Below are positions 27,438-37,059 of a stretch of 64,000 nt of DNA, in pieces. A model generated the notes under the pieces. It was not told where the DNA came from. It ran no database searches and saw only the letters and a list, made by a program, of their open reading frames with translations. Position numbers and translations under genes: made by a program. The stretch is taken from the NCBI RefSeq assembly GCF_023074075.1, contig NZ_JADPKT010000089.1:1-64000 (forward strand). The letters run 5' to 3'. The stretch's first letter is position 1. Every line of letters starts with the position of its first letter. This DNA comes from Bradyrhizobium sp. 138 (GTDB lineage: Bacteria; Pseudomonadota; Alphaproteobacteria; Rhizobiales; Xanthobacteraceae).

Positions 27438-28202
27438 ATGGCTCAACCGATTACAGTACACGGTGTCTCGAAAGCCTTCGGAGTCGGCAAGGGCAGCATT
27501 GAGGCTTTGCGGGACATCGACCTTGAAGTGAGCGCCGGCGAGTTCGTCGCCATCGTCGGCGCATCGGGGTGCGGAAAATCCACATTGCTGCGGCTCGTCG
27601 GCGGCCTGATGGAGCCGACGAACGGACAGGTCAGGATCGGCGGCAAAGTAGTCAGGGAGCCTGGTCCAGGCATCGGTATCGTGTTTCAGACCCCGGTACT
27701 TCTTCCATGGCGCACGGTACAGCAGAACGTTCAGCTACCTTTAGACATTCAACGTTGCGGCAAAGAGCCGAAGCGAATCGCGGAGTTGCTGGCGCTGGTC
27801 GGCCTCCGTGGCTTCGAACATAGCAGGCCTTACGAGCTGTCCGGTGGAATGCAACAGAGGGTGGCGCTCTGTCGAGCACTCGTCACCAATCCGTCGTTGC
27901 TCCTCATGGACGAGCCGTTCGGGGCCCTGGACGCACTGACGCGCGAGCAGATGAACCTCGAGCTCCAGCGGGTATGGATGGAGACAGGAAAAACCGTGCT
28001 TCTGATCACGCACAGCATTACGGAGTCTGTCATGCTGGCTGATCGGGTCGTTGTAATGTCGCCCCGCCCAGGACGGATCCAGGAAATCATAGAAATCGGG
28101 CTGCCGCGGCCGCGCGATTTCTCTTCGCTGCGCGACCCGGAATTCCATAGCGCGTGTGAGCGCATACGCATGTTGATGAATGCATCCGGATTTGTGGAGT
28201 AA
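27438..28202 (+). CDS. ABC transporter ATPase, NitT/TauT (SsuB/TauB) family
   Basis: 254 residues. Walker A GASGCGKST near 44-52, Q-loop in FQTPVLLPW near 84, signature LSGGMQQR near 134-141, Walker B LLLMDEPFGALD near 154-165 and the H-loop in LITHSITES near 190. It powers the importer formed with the two preceding genes. Start ATG 27438 is seven bases after the binding-protein stop. Confidence 0.95.
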   Translation: MAQPITVHGVSKAFGVGKGSIEALRDIDLEVSAGEFVAIVGASGCGKSTLLRLVGGLMEPTNGQVRIGGKVVREPGPGIGIVFQTPVLLPWRTVQQNVQLPLDIQRCGKEPKRIAELLALVGLRGFEHSRPYELSGGMQQRVALCRALVTNPSLLLMDEPFGALDALTREQMNLELQRVWMETGKTVLLITHSITESVMLADRVVVMSPRPGRIQEIIEIGLPRPRDFSSLRDPEFHSACERIRMLMNASGFVE

Positions 28203-28208
28203 TCGACC

Positions 28209-29798
28209 GTGAACACAACCATTCAAGCCGAAACACTCAGATCGCATCGCCCCGTCGTCATGGGCGACCGCGGCATGGTCGTGGCCGGTCATCCCAAAGC
28301 GTCCGAAGCGGGAGCAGCGATTCTGCGCAGCGGCGGGAACGCGATGGACGCAGCGATTTCCGCCGCCGCAAGCTTGGCTATCGCTATCCCATTCATGAAC
28401 GGTCTCGGGGGAGACGCGATTGCTCTTTACGGGAAGCCGAACGGTGATGTCACCGCGATCAACGGCTCCGGCGCGACGCCACGCGCGATGTCAGTCGGTA
28501 CGCTGCGCAACCGCGGTCTGAACGCAATGCCGCGGCGCGGCCCTGTCCCAGTCACCGTACCGGGCGTAGTCGCAGCCTGGGGCGAGGCACTGGATCGGTT
28601 CGGTAGTCGCTCTCTTGCGGAAGTTCTGGAGCCGGCGATCGCGCTCGCTGAGCAGGGAGTTGCGCTGGACGTCTCGGCGGTGGAGTTCTTCAACGGAATC
28701 GAATACGCGACGCTTGCACAGGAATTTCCTGCCTTGAGAGACAAATTCGGTCCGGCCGGCGGGCGCCGCATCGGAGAGCGCTTGAAACAGCCCGAGGCCG
28801 CCGAGACCATGCGCATCATCGCAAAACGGGGCTGGAGATCGTTTTATTCGGGCGATCTTGCCCGGCAATGGCTTGCGCAAGCGCGAGACCAGGGTGTTCT
28901 GATCGATCTCGAAGATCTCGCTGCCCACCGAACCTCGTTCGACCGGCCATTGTCAACGATCTGGCGACAAAAACGAGTCCATGTGGCTCCACCCAATTCG
29001 CAAGGTCTTGCACTGCTCGCCATGCTGGCTCTGACCGAAGCTCAACCACCTGCGCCGCCTTCTGACAATTCCGATCCCCTGATTGATCCTGTGGCTTATT
29101 TGTCACGCAAATCCGTCGCGTTTGCGATGCGCGACACTTATTGTACCGATCAACGCAGAATTTGCCTCCCGCCTGACCTCCTCTCGTCCCGTCGTCTAAG
29201 TACGTTATCACTCGATTCCCAGCCCGCCATGAGCACGGCGGGTGGTGGTGATACATCAACATTGGTCGTCATCGACGCTGCCGGCTACGCAGTCTCCTGG
29301 GTTCAATCGCTATTCGAATCCTTCGGATCGGGCATCGTGTGTCCACGTCACGGCATCGTACTGCACAATCGCGCCATGCTCGAACGCCTGGATGATGATC
29401 CGGTCCGCGGTCTGCGTGGCGGATTTCGTCCTTTCCACACACTTTGCCCGGCGTTGCTGACCGGCGAGTCAGGCGTGGAGCTTGCGATAGCTACGCCGGG
29501 AGACCATGGGCAGCCGCAGTCACTGTTCCAGGTCATGAGACGCCACTTCGAGCTGGAAGTAGACATTCAATGCGCCATCGAGTGGCCTCGTCTACGGCAC
29601 GATACCGGACGAGAAGTGATGCTCGAGAGCAGATGTCCCTTGAGCTGGGACGCTGCCCTGACGAAAGCCGGCTGGGCCGTGAAGAGAGTAGACGCCTGGT
29701 CCCGTCTCATGGGGGGAGTGAACGCGATCCGAAAGGAGGGATGCCTCCTTATGGGGGGCGCGGATCCCCGACGATCTTGCTATGCAATCGCCGAGTGA
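28209..29798 (+). CDS. Gamma-glutamyltransferase family protein
   Basis: 529 residues from GTG 28209, six bases after the ATPase stop. Family marks are GMVVAGHPKASEAGAAILRSGGNAMDAA near 21-48 (key residues H-P-x-A and GGNAMDAA), NGLGGDAIALY near 64 and the precursor cleavage site GGGDTSTLVVID, where T349 would become the N-terminal nucleophile of the small subunit after self-cleavage. The usual TTH is TST here. No export signal is evident, so it may be cytoplasmic, like the cephalosporin-acylase-like or YwrD-like members. It would hydrolyse a gamma-glutamyl or similar amide, consistent with the amide-cleaving theme of the cluster. Confidence 0.87.
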   Translation: MNTTIQAETLRSHRPVVMGDRGMVVAGHPKASEAGAAILRSGGNAMDAAISAAASLAIAIPFMNGLGGDAIALYGKPNGDVTAINGSGATPRAMSVGTLRNRGLNAMPRRGPVPVTVPGVVAAWGEALDRFGSRSLAEVLEPAIALAEQGVALDVSAVEFFNGIEYATLAQEFPALRDKFGPAGGRRIGERLKQPEAAETMRIIAKRGWRSFYSGDLARQWLAQARDQGVLIDLEDLAAHRTSFDRPLSTIWRQKRVHVAPPNSQGLALLAMLALTEAQPPAPPSDNSDPLIDPVAYLSRKSVAFAMRDTYCTDQRRICLPPDLLSSRRLSTLSLDSQPAMSTAGGGDTSTLVVIDAAGYAVSWVQSLFESFGSGIVCPRHGIVLHNRAMLERLDDDPVRGLRGGFRPFHTLCPALLTGESGVELAIATPGDHGQPQSLFQVMRRHFELEVDIQCAIEWPRLRHDTGREVMLESRCPLSWDAALTKAGWAVKRVDAWSRLMGGVNAIRKEGCLLMGGADPRRSCYAIAE

Positions 29799-30286
29799 CG
29801 ACCATCCTGCTGAAATGAGTGGTCCGGGCCGGTACTGGCGAGGTGTACTGCCATCGGGCGGCGGCCGCCATGCTTGGCGCTTTTGCGTCGGGATAATTGA
29901 ACCGGCCGGTGTAAAGCCAAGATTGAGCCTCTGAAGGAGGTGCTGTTTTCAAGGGCACCAGAGACCAGCAGCTCAGCCATCTTCGCAGAACGCGCCTATT
30001 CATTCTCTGGCGCCTGGATTTCTTTTGCATCCAACACATTCGACATTCCAAGCGCTGAAAAAGTTCAGGTTCTTGGACCATTCTATCGCGGAGCAAGAAA
30101 TGACGATGCCGGTTGCAAAATACTTATGGTTAGCAGTATTTCTCTAGTTTGTCGCTCGTCTTTGCAGTTATCAGGCGTCGAAGCGCCCGTAGGACATTCA
30201 AGAGCTAATGGCGAGCTTCGAGTGAATTGCTTTGAGCGACCATTGCCGCTGCCCAGACGTCCTACTGCGAAAGGGATCTGCCACAG
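29799..30286. other. Intergenic region before the second racemase-like gene
   Basis: About 490 bases. A reverse-strand frame (29749-30096) has no recognisable family. It may hold a separate promoter for the next gene. The ribosome site for ATG 30287 (AAAGGGA) is at its end. Confidence 0.4.
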
Positions 30287-31066
30287 ATGACCGCTCCTGC
30301 TCGAGCTAACCAGCACTTCGCGTCCCCGAAGCCAAAGCCGACATACTACGGGGCGCCTGTGGGCATTCTGATGTTCGAGCGTCCCCGCGACTCCTTTGAC
30401 CGGCCATTCATTCCGGGAAGCGTCGGGAACGCCAGCACTTGGAGTGTCCCTGTGCGATACAAAACGATGCCCGGTCTCAACTTCAGCAGAATTCTTGGGC
30501 CTGAAGTTGGCGATGTAGCGGAGATCGTTGCGCGCGCCGCGGCCGAACTTGCAGACGAAGGTGCTCAATTGATCACGTCCAACTGCGGGTTCATGATTCG
30601 CTACCAAGAGGCGGTTCGACGTGCGGTCGATGTGCCGGTTCTCCTGTCCAGCCTGCTCCTCGGTCCTTTCCTCGAAAGGCTGCTGCCCCGGGGCAAGGCA
30701 CTAGGCATCATCACCGCAAAAGCATCCTCTCTCTCTCCGGACTTGGTGGAGCTGGCAGGGCTGCGCACGAATTCTGAACGAGTTGTGGTTTCGGGACTCG
30801 AGGATGCTCCCGCTTTTGCTGCAGCCTGGTTGTCGTGCAACGGCGATCTGGATATGGCCGCGGTCGAGAGCGAAACAGTTGAGGCTGCGGTGACACTGCT
30901 TGAGACGCGCCCGGATATTGGGACGTTGCTCCTCGAATGCTCAGAGCTGCCGCCCTACTCAGCGGCGGTCCAACAGGCTACCGGCATTCCGGTCTTCGAC
31001 TTTACCTCTATGGTGGAGTTCTTTATTCGTGGCTTGATACGTAGGCCTTTCACCGGCATAGGCTAA
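30287..31066 (+). CDS. Asp/Glu/hydantoin racemase-superfamily protein (copy 2)
   Basis: 259 residues, clearly homologous to the protein encoded at 24869: the same GNAS motif, paired cysteines C100 (LITSNCGFMIRYQ) and C218 (LLLECSELPPYSAA), the SSLLLGPF segment, and a similar end (FTSMVEFFIRG). Length and key residues agree, so it should have similar chemistry. It is separated from the operon by 490 bases and followed by a dead IS630. Having two such paralogues in one cluster, plus the EutA-like gene at 19088, is unusual. Confidence 0.8.
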   Translation: MTAPARANQHFASPKPKPTYYGAPVGILMFERPRDSFDRPFIPGSVGNASTWSVPVRYKTMPGLNFSRILGPEVGDVAEIVARAAAELADEGAQLITSNCGFMIRYQEAVRRAVDVPVLLSSLLLGPFLERLLPRGKALGIITAKASSLSPDLVELAGLRTNSERVVVSGLEDAPAFAAAWLSCNGDLDMAAVESETVEAAVTLLETRPDIGTLLLECSELPPYSAAVQQATGIPVFDFTSMVEFFIRGLIRRPFTGIG

Positions 31067-31089
31067 AGCGGGATGGAGTCAGAGGCAGC

Positions 31090-31872
31090 GGGTCGAAAGA
31101 CGGCAGGGTTGAGCTTGGCCAGATGGGAGCCACAAGCCGAAAGGCGGTTTCGGGAGACCACGCAGCCTGGCTGTCCGTGCGGATCAGGGACGGCGATTTA
31201 CGTGGTTTCGTTGCTGAGCTCGCCCGTCGCGGCCTGAAGCTCGACTACCACTCGGTGTGGGACCTCGGGCATGCCGAGAAGCTCAGCTTCAAAAAAAGCG
31301 TGGCGGCTGCGAACGCGATCGATCCGAGGTCGCGAGGCGACGAGCCCAGTGGACAAGTACCAGGATAGCGTCGAAGCTGAGCGGCGGGTCTTCACCGACG
31401 AGATCTGGACCAGGACTGATATGCCGCCCTTGCGGGGGCCTGCGCGGACATGGAGTTCACGCCAAGGCTCCTCATGCCGCTGGAAGAGCATGACCTTCCT
31501 GGCGGCCTTGCGCTATGACCGATCGATGCGCCACGGGTCATCGCAGGGCCGATCGATGGCGTGAGCTTTCGCACCTATGTCGAGAAGGTTCTCCCGCCCC
31601 GTCCTTCGACCCGGCGACATCGTCATCCTGGACAACCTCGGCAGCCACAGGAGCAAGGCAGTTCGCCACCTCATCCGCTCGGTCGGCGCCGGGCTCTTCT
31701 TCGTGCCAAAATACTCGCCCGATCTGAACCCGATTGAACAGGTCGTTGCCAAGCTCAAGCAACGCTCCGGGCGAACCGTCGACGCAGTCTGCGCCGCCAT
31801 CGGCCGCGCGCTGGACACCTTCACCCCCGAAGAATGTGCCAACTACCTCAAAATTCAGGCTGTCGAACCTGA
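31090..31872 (+). pseudogene. IS630-family transposase remnant
   Basis: A broken IS630 gene. The N-terminal part (KAVSGDHAAWLSVRIRDGD, LKLDYHSVWDLGHAEKLSFKK) at 31123-31310 shifts frame near 31310; the core continues in another frame (VFTDEIWTRTDMPPLRG, MTFLAALRYDR), shifts again near 31560, then reads LRPGDIVILDNLGSHRSKAVR and YSPDLNPIEQVVAKLK. The last shift is one extra A in the run at about 31848-31853: without it the end reads NYLKNSGCRT and stops at 31872. The DDE residues (D of DEIW, D of LDNLGSH, E of NPIEQ) are still present. Confidence 0.85.
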
Positions 31873-32446
31873 CGCTACTTTGGCAGAATCTACTTGCGCT
31901 AGTTTTTTCAAGGATTTGTTTTCGGCAGTATGGGCAATGTTGAGAAAGCGGCCGAAGGAGGAGATCGACGATGGCGTGACGTACTGCGGGCATGGTCGGT
32001 TGAGGCGGAGACCCCTTTGATTATTTTTTCCGCGCCGCGTGTGCGAGGCGAACGGCGTTGCAGGAGGGCGTAAGCAATCATAATCATTAGGATGTGACGA
32101 TGAAGAACCTTGCCATGATCGCCCTTCGAAGTGATGAGGTCCAAGCTCCTCCTTCTGCTGATGCGCCTGATCTCAAATCCATCGTGCCTTGATAGTGGCG
32201 GCCAATGTGCAGATCCGTCCACGCAGGTCGCCAACTTTCGGCGAGAGCGCCCCGCTCGATCCATTGCTCTTCCAGACGCAAAAGGGACGCCGGCGCAAAA
32301 AAAGTCCCTTTGCTCGGGCGATTATGCAGGATTGTTGCGAATTACCTCGATTCTTTGCAGAATCCCACCTTCGGGACCAAATACTTTCATTTCGAAATAA
32401 CAAGAAAAGTCACCTGAAGGAGAGACAAGTGAACGCTGGAGAGGGA
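31873..32446. other. Non-coding region upstream of the polyamine-type importer
   Basis: About 570 bases between the dead IS630 and the next binding-protein gene. No gene recognised. It should carry the promoter for the importer operon. Confidence 0.4.
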
Positions 32447-33553
32447 ATGATGAGTTCTTCCATCAATCGCAGGCGCCTCGTGCAGGCGAGTTCGTCCGTC
32501 CTCATGCTGGGGACACTAAATTCTATCACCGGCCGCTCTTGGGCGGCCTCCAATGAGCTACGGGTATCCGTGGGCGGAGGTGAATGGGGAAAGGCGAACA
32601 TCGAAGCGTATGTAAAACCATTTCAAGCTGAAACGGGAATCAAGGTGAATCCAATCACCGACGATTCGACGATAGCGCAGCTTGAACTGATGGTGACCAC
32701 AAAAAACGTCACCCTCGACGTGATCAACCTGGGCGCGCCTTCGGTTGCCATCGCAGGCCCAAGAGGCCAGCTCGAACAGATTGATTACTCCATCTACAAA
32801 AAGGATGAGCTCGATGGCATCCTTGACTTCGCCAAAGAACCGTTCGCCGTCGGGTCGCTCATGTATGCGAACGTGATGGTCTACAACACGGAGAAGTTTC
32901 CCGCTGGCAAGCCGCGGCCCACGACTTGGGCCGAGTTCTGGGACGTGAAGAGGTTTCCTGGCGTCCGCGTGCTGCCGACCGGCCAGCGCGGCGTTGAGGG
33001 CCCTTGGGAGGAAGCTTTGATGGCGGACGGCGTTCCTTTGAATGCGGTCTATCCCATGGACATCGACCGCATTTTCAAGAGCTTGGACAAGATAAAGCCG
33101 CATACCCGCAAATGGTGGGGTGTGGGGTCCGAGATCCAGCAAATCATGCACGACAAGACAGCTGACCTTGTGAATGCCTTTGATGGCCGGGCTAGCCAGT
33201 TGATCAACCAGGGCGCGCCGCTCGAGATCAATCGAAATCAGGCGAAGCTGAGATGGGATTACTGGGCGATCCCGAAGGGTAGTCCGAATGCCGCGAACGC
33301 GCAAAAGTTCATTGAGTTCGCCACCCGTGCTGACCGCCAAGCCGTCTTCGCCCAGCTGATGAATTACGGCCCAACTAATCGTAATGCCTTCAAGCTGATC
33401 CCCGAGAAAGTAGCGCGCAAACTAGCCAGCCATCCCGACTACATGGCGATCAGCCTTCCCTGGAATGCGAAGTGGTACAGCGAGATCGGCGCCGGTGGCC
33501 TGACAAACGGCGAGCAGCTCCGTCAGCGCTGGAACGAGTGGGTTCTGCTCTGA
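32447..33553 (+). CDS. ABC transporter substrate-binding protein, PotD/spermidine-putrescine type
   Basis: 368 residues from ATG 32447 (GGAGAGGG just upstream). GTG 32429, preceded by GAAGGAGAG, is an equally well-placed alternative and adds six residues. A Tat-like signal (NRRRLVQASS then a hydrophobic stretch, ending SWA) gives way to NELRVSVGGGEWGKANIEAY. The mature protein is the extracellular solute-binding family 1 / PotD class that binds polyamines and similar cations. First gene of a three-gene importer operon. Confidence 0.88.
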   Translation: MMSSSINRRRLVQASSSVLMLGTLNSITGRSWAASNELRVSVGGGEWGKANIEAYVKPFQAETGIKVNPITDDSTIAQLELMVTTKNVTLDVINLGAPSVAIAGPRGQLEQIDYSIYKKDELDGILDFAKEPFAVGSLMYANVMVYNTEKFPAGKPRPTTWAEFWDVKRFPGVRVLPTGQRGVEGPWEEALMADGVPLNAVYPMDIDRIFKSLDKIKPHTRKWWGVGSEIQQIMHDKTADLVNAFDGRASQLINQGAPLEINRNQAKLRWDYWAIPKGSPNAANAQKFIEFATRADRQAVFAQLMNYGPTNRNAFKLIPEKVARKLASHPDYMAISLPWNAKWYSEIGAGGLTNGEQLRQRWNEWVLL

Positions 33554-33646
33554 TATGACCATTATTCATGAGTGAGTAAGCCGGACAGCGCGCCAGGTTC
33601 CTCACATCGGGTGCGCCGGTCCGGCTAGATATACAATCGGACTACT

Positions 33647-34762
33647 TTGGAGCACAATTTGCTAACTGTGCGTGTCACAAGTCCACTCCCAGTTGCCGAG
33701 GATGAAGTGTTGGAGAAAAGCTTGATTCAGGCGACGCAAATTGAATTTCACCGCGTCACGAAGATGTACGGCCCCGTTGCCGCTGTCAGGGATCTTTCGC
33801 TGACGGTTCATCGCGGGGAGTTCTTGACCATTCTCGGTCCAAGCGGCTCAGGCAAGACGACGACATTGATGCTGCTCGCCGGCTTCGAGGCGCCAACGAA
33901 GGGGGATATTCTGATTGCCGGAAAATCCGTCGCCGCAGTGCCTTCATACCGGCGCGACCAAGGCATCGTCTTCCAGAGCTATGCGCTTTTTCCACACCTC
34001 ACGGTGCGAAGAAATCTGGAATTTCCGCTGGAAATGCGCGGCATCAAGGCGACCGAGAGGACAGCGCGGGTCGATCGCATCCTCGAGCGTGTGCATCTCA
34101 GCGATTTCTGCGACCGCATGCCGTCGCAGCTAAGTGGTGGCCAGCAGCAGCGCGTTGCGCTTGCCCGCGCACTGATCGCCGATCCACCGGTCCTTCTGCT
34201 CGACGAGCCGCTCGGGGCGCTTGATCGCAATCTTCGCGAACAGATGCAGGTCGAGATCAAGAGCCTGCACAAGGATTTTGGCATCACCACCGTTTGCGTA
34301 ACGCACGATCAGGAGGAGGCACTGACGCTGTCAGACCGGATCGTCGTCATGAGAGAAGGCCGGATCGAGCAGACGGACACACCGGAAGCGCTGTATGATC
34401 GACCAGCAAACCGTTTTGTGGCCAGTTTTCTCGGCGAAGCCAACATTCTCGAAAATCTTGGTTTTGACCGCGAACTCGTTGCAACTCAGCCGCCTGGCAC
34501 GTTCGCCATGATCCGACCGGAACGTATCTGCGTGTTTCCTGCCGACAAAACCAAACGTGCCGATGCAGGCCAGCGCCAGTCCGTCACCGGCACGGTAGAC
34601 GACATGATCTATGCTGGTCCTTTGCGCAAATACCGTGTGCGCGTTGGGAATAGTTTGCTCATGGTGCGCGAGCATGTTGCTTCGGGACAGGACATCTTCC
34701 GACCTGGCGACGAAGTTCGGCTCGAGTGGTTGAGCTCCGATATCCGCTTCGTTGCGGCGTGA
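33647..34762 (+). CDS. ABC transporter ATPase, PotA family
   Basis: 371 residues from TTG 33647, with GTG 33707 (after GAGGATGAA) a plausible shorter start because the ATPase domain begins only at IEFHRVTKMYG. Walker A GPSGSGKTT near 64-72, signature LSGGQQQR near 161, Walker B LLLDEPLGALD near 182-192, then a C-terminal TOBE region near 290-370. This is the polyamine/iron/maltose-type long ATPase with regulatory C-terminus. It sits between the binding protein and the permease of the same system. Confidence 0.93.
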   Translation: MEHNLLTVRVTSPLPVAEDEVLEKSLIQATQIEFHRVTKMYGPVAAVRDLSLTVHRGEFLTILGPSGSGKTTTLMLLAGFEAPTKGDILIAGKSVAAVPSYRRDQGIVFQSYALFPHLTVRRNLEFPLEMRGIKATERTARVDRILERVHLSDFCDRMPSQLSGGQQQRVALARALIADPPVLLLDEPLGALDRNLREQMQVEIKSLHKDFGITTVCVTHDQEEALTLSDRIVVMREGRIEQTDTPEALYDRPANRFVASFLGEANILENLGFDRELVATQPPGTFAMIRPERICVFPADKTKRADAGQRQSVTGTVDDMIYAGPLRKYRVRVGNSLLMVREHVASGQDIFRPGDEVRLEWLSSDIRFVAA

Positions 34763-34784
34763 GGCGCTGGGAGGTTCAAGGCAC

Positions 34785-36563
34785 ATGCAGACGCTTCAGA
34801 AACTCGGGCGAATGCCTATCGGGCTCACGGTACCAGCGCTTACGATCCTGCTAGTTGTTTTCGGTTTACCGATCGTTCTGCTCTTCCTGACCAGCGTTAA
34901 TGCGCCGGCGTTATCACTCAGCAACTATCAAGCGTTTTTGCGCCAGCCGGCAAACGTGCGCGTACTATTCCAAACCATTCAGGTCAGCGTAGTAGCGACG
35001 GCCATTTGCTTGATCATCGGCTATCCCATGGCCTATCTGATTACGGCCGCTTCGAAGCGCGTGCGTATGGTTCTGCTCGTGCTCGTTATCATCCCCTATC
35101 TGACGAGTCTTTTGGTGCGCACCTATGCGTGGATAGTGATACTCGGCGACAGCGGATTGATTAACAACCTGCTGCTCAGCACAGGGTTGATCTCTAGCCC
35201 GCTGTCGCTCATCTACAGCCGAATGGCTGTCTATATCGGAATGGTCCATATAATGCTGCCGGTGATGATTCTGCCGTTGGTCAGCGTCATGATGGGCATC
35301 GATAAATCATTAGTGGCGGCTGCTCGCAGCATGGGCGCACCCCCTTTTGCCGCCTTCTGGCGTGTGTTCCTCCCGCTCAGCCTGCCCGGACTTCGCAGCG
35401 GCCTGTTGCTCGTCTTCGTGTTCTGCCTCGGCTTCTACATCACGCCTGCCGCCCTCGGCGGGCTACGCGACGCCATGCTATCGACCCTCATCGCTGCGCA
35501 AGTGGCAAGTTCCTTCAATATGGCGCAAACCGCAGCTTCGGCTTTTATCCTCCTCGGCATCGCCGCAGTGATGCTCTCTGTTCTTGGACTCGACCTTGCT
35601 GATACGAAGACCCACGGGACGCGGCTAGCGCGAAAATCCTGGCGCAGCGGTCTGCCTTCATTCCGTGCTTTGACACGGGATCTTAATGAGCTTGCGAGTC
35701 CATATCGGGCGAAGCGCTGGACGGCTAAGCTCTACCAAGCTGGCGGCAGCAGCGGCTTGTGGACGACCCTCGGTACGTTGTTCGTCCTGCTCGTCATGCT
35801 CTACTTGCTGTTTCCGAGCGTTGTAGTCATCATCATGTCGTTCAGTGGCGGGGAGTTCCTGGAATTCCCGCCTTCTACCCTCTCGCTGAAATGGTACAGT
35901 TCCTTCTTCGGTGATCCTTCCTGGACCGGCGCAGCCTGGATGAGCATCCAGATTGGAGTGGCGGTCGCTGTCCTGTCGACCATCGTCGGGACGCTCGCCG
36001 CATACGGACTTAACCGCACCTTTCCGCGGCTGCGCAGTTTTCTGACTTTGATCATACTCGCGCCGATCACTTTTCCTAGTATTGTTGTCGGCATTGCTGC
36101 TTATTTTGGGCTGCTCAATCTCGGACTGATCGGTACCAAGACGGGGATTATCCTGACCCACAGCATCGGCGCCATTGCTTATGTAGTGGTGATCGTTTCA
36201 GCTACGCTGGCCAATTTCGACCGTAGGCTCGAGCAGGCAGCGAAAAGCATGCGGGCTGGACCTCTCCAGACCTTCAGGAGGGTGACATTGCCGCTCATCC
36301 GACCCGGTGTCATGGGCGGAGCTCTATTTGCGTTTATCCACTCCTTTGATGAGGTCGTCAAAACATCGCTGGTCAGCGGATTCTCGGTTCGCACCCTGCC
36401 GCTGAAGATGTGGGAGAACATACGCAATCAGATCGATCCGACAATCGCGGCTGTGGCATCGCTGCTGATACTTTTGCCTTTGCTCTGGCTGCTTGTCCTG
36501 TACGTGACGGGCTGGCGGCCGAGGCCGCGAGCCCAAAACGTGCTTCCAGACGCCGTAAGCTGA
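34785..36563 (+). CDS. Fused double ABC permease (PotB-PotC-like in one chain)
   Basis: 592 residues from ATG 34785, preceded by TGGGAGG; an ATG at 34752 overlaps the ATPase gene. Two complete permease domains are joined: domain 1 about residues 15-285 with EAA loop AAARSMGAPPFAAFWRVFLP, and domain 2 about 330-590 with EAA loop QAAKSMRAGPLQTFRRVTLP. Polyamine systems normally use two separate permease genes; the fused form is better known from iron (SfuB/FbpB) and thiamine (ThiP) systems. It forms the membrane channel for the PotD-like and PotA-like proteins upstream. Confidence 0.9.
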   Translation: MQTLQKLGRMPIGLTVPALTILLVVFGLPIVLLFLTSVNAPALSLSNYQAFLRQPANVRVLFQTIQVSVVATAICLIIGYPMAYLITAASKRVRMVLLVLVIIPYLTSLLVRTYAWIVILGDSGLINNLLLSTGLISSPLSLIYSRMAVYIGMVHIMLPVMILPLVSVMMGIDKSLVAAARSMGAPPFAAFWRVFLPLSLPGLRSGLLLVFVFCLGFYITPAALGGLRDAMLSTLIAAQVASSFNMAQTAASAFILLGIAAVMLSVLGLDLADTKTHGTRLARKSWRSGLPSFRALTRDLNELASPYRAKRWTAKLYQAGGSSGLWTTLGTLFVLLVMLYLLFPSVVVIIMSFSGGEFLEFPPSTLSLKWYSSFFGDPSWTGAAWMSIQIGVAVAVLSTIVGTLAAYGLNRTFPRLRSFLTLIILAPITFPSIVVGIAAYFGLLNLGLIGTKTGIILTHSIGAIAYVVVIVSATLANFDRRLEQAAKSMRAGPLQTFRRVTLPLIRPGVMGGALFAFIHSFDEVVKTSLVSGFSVRTLPLKMWENIRNQIDPTIAAVASLLILLPLLWLLVLYVTGWRPRPRAQNVLPDAVS

Positions 36564-37059
36564 GCCGTATGCCTGAGGAAACGTCGGAAGCAGCGGCCTG
36601 ACCGGTAGGTAAGCAGCCAAGCCAGCCACTAGGACGAGCCATTTTCGGCGGGCGGGCGCGGTAATGCATATCGGCTCCTGATATGGCCGCCCCCTTCGAA
36701 GGGGACTGGCACAGTCGGTAGCCGAGGTTCACGGAGGGGAGCGCCGCTCGGTTGTATCTCAGCAGCTATAACCGAGCACGCCTGAGCAGTGTCGGTCTCG
36801 AGCCGTGTCACGAACCCATGAGTTCAGAGCAAGGGTAGGTCACTTTCTCGTGCTATATGCGTACGAACGTGCGCTACCATCTTTTCTGACGACTTGCTGC
36901 GACGCACGAGTCAAATAGGCAAAGCAACTGGACTGCCTGTCGGACGGTTGTCGACCGGTGAAGGCGGCGAGACGCGGTGCTCGAGTGAGGTCGGACGTCG
37001 GCATGTCGTCCGCAGCGATCATCACCTCGCGGCCTTCGGGACGCTTTTCAAAGTTCACT
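36564..37059. other. Intergenic region between convergent genes
   Basis: 500 bases between the fused permease and the M20 gene. A perfect palindrome, CCCCTTCGAAGGGG (36691-36704), could form a hairpin at the end of either transcript; no T-run follows. Otherwise nothing recognised. Confidence 0.45.

Noticed and set aside
36691..36710. CCCCTTCGAAGGGG palindrome followed by ACTGGCAC, considered as a sigma-54 promoter or operator
   Set aside because: TGGCAC is present but the matching TTGC element at the right spacing is not, and no gene starts downstream on that strand.
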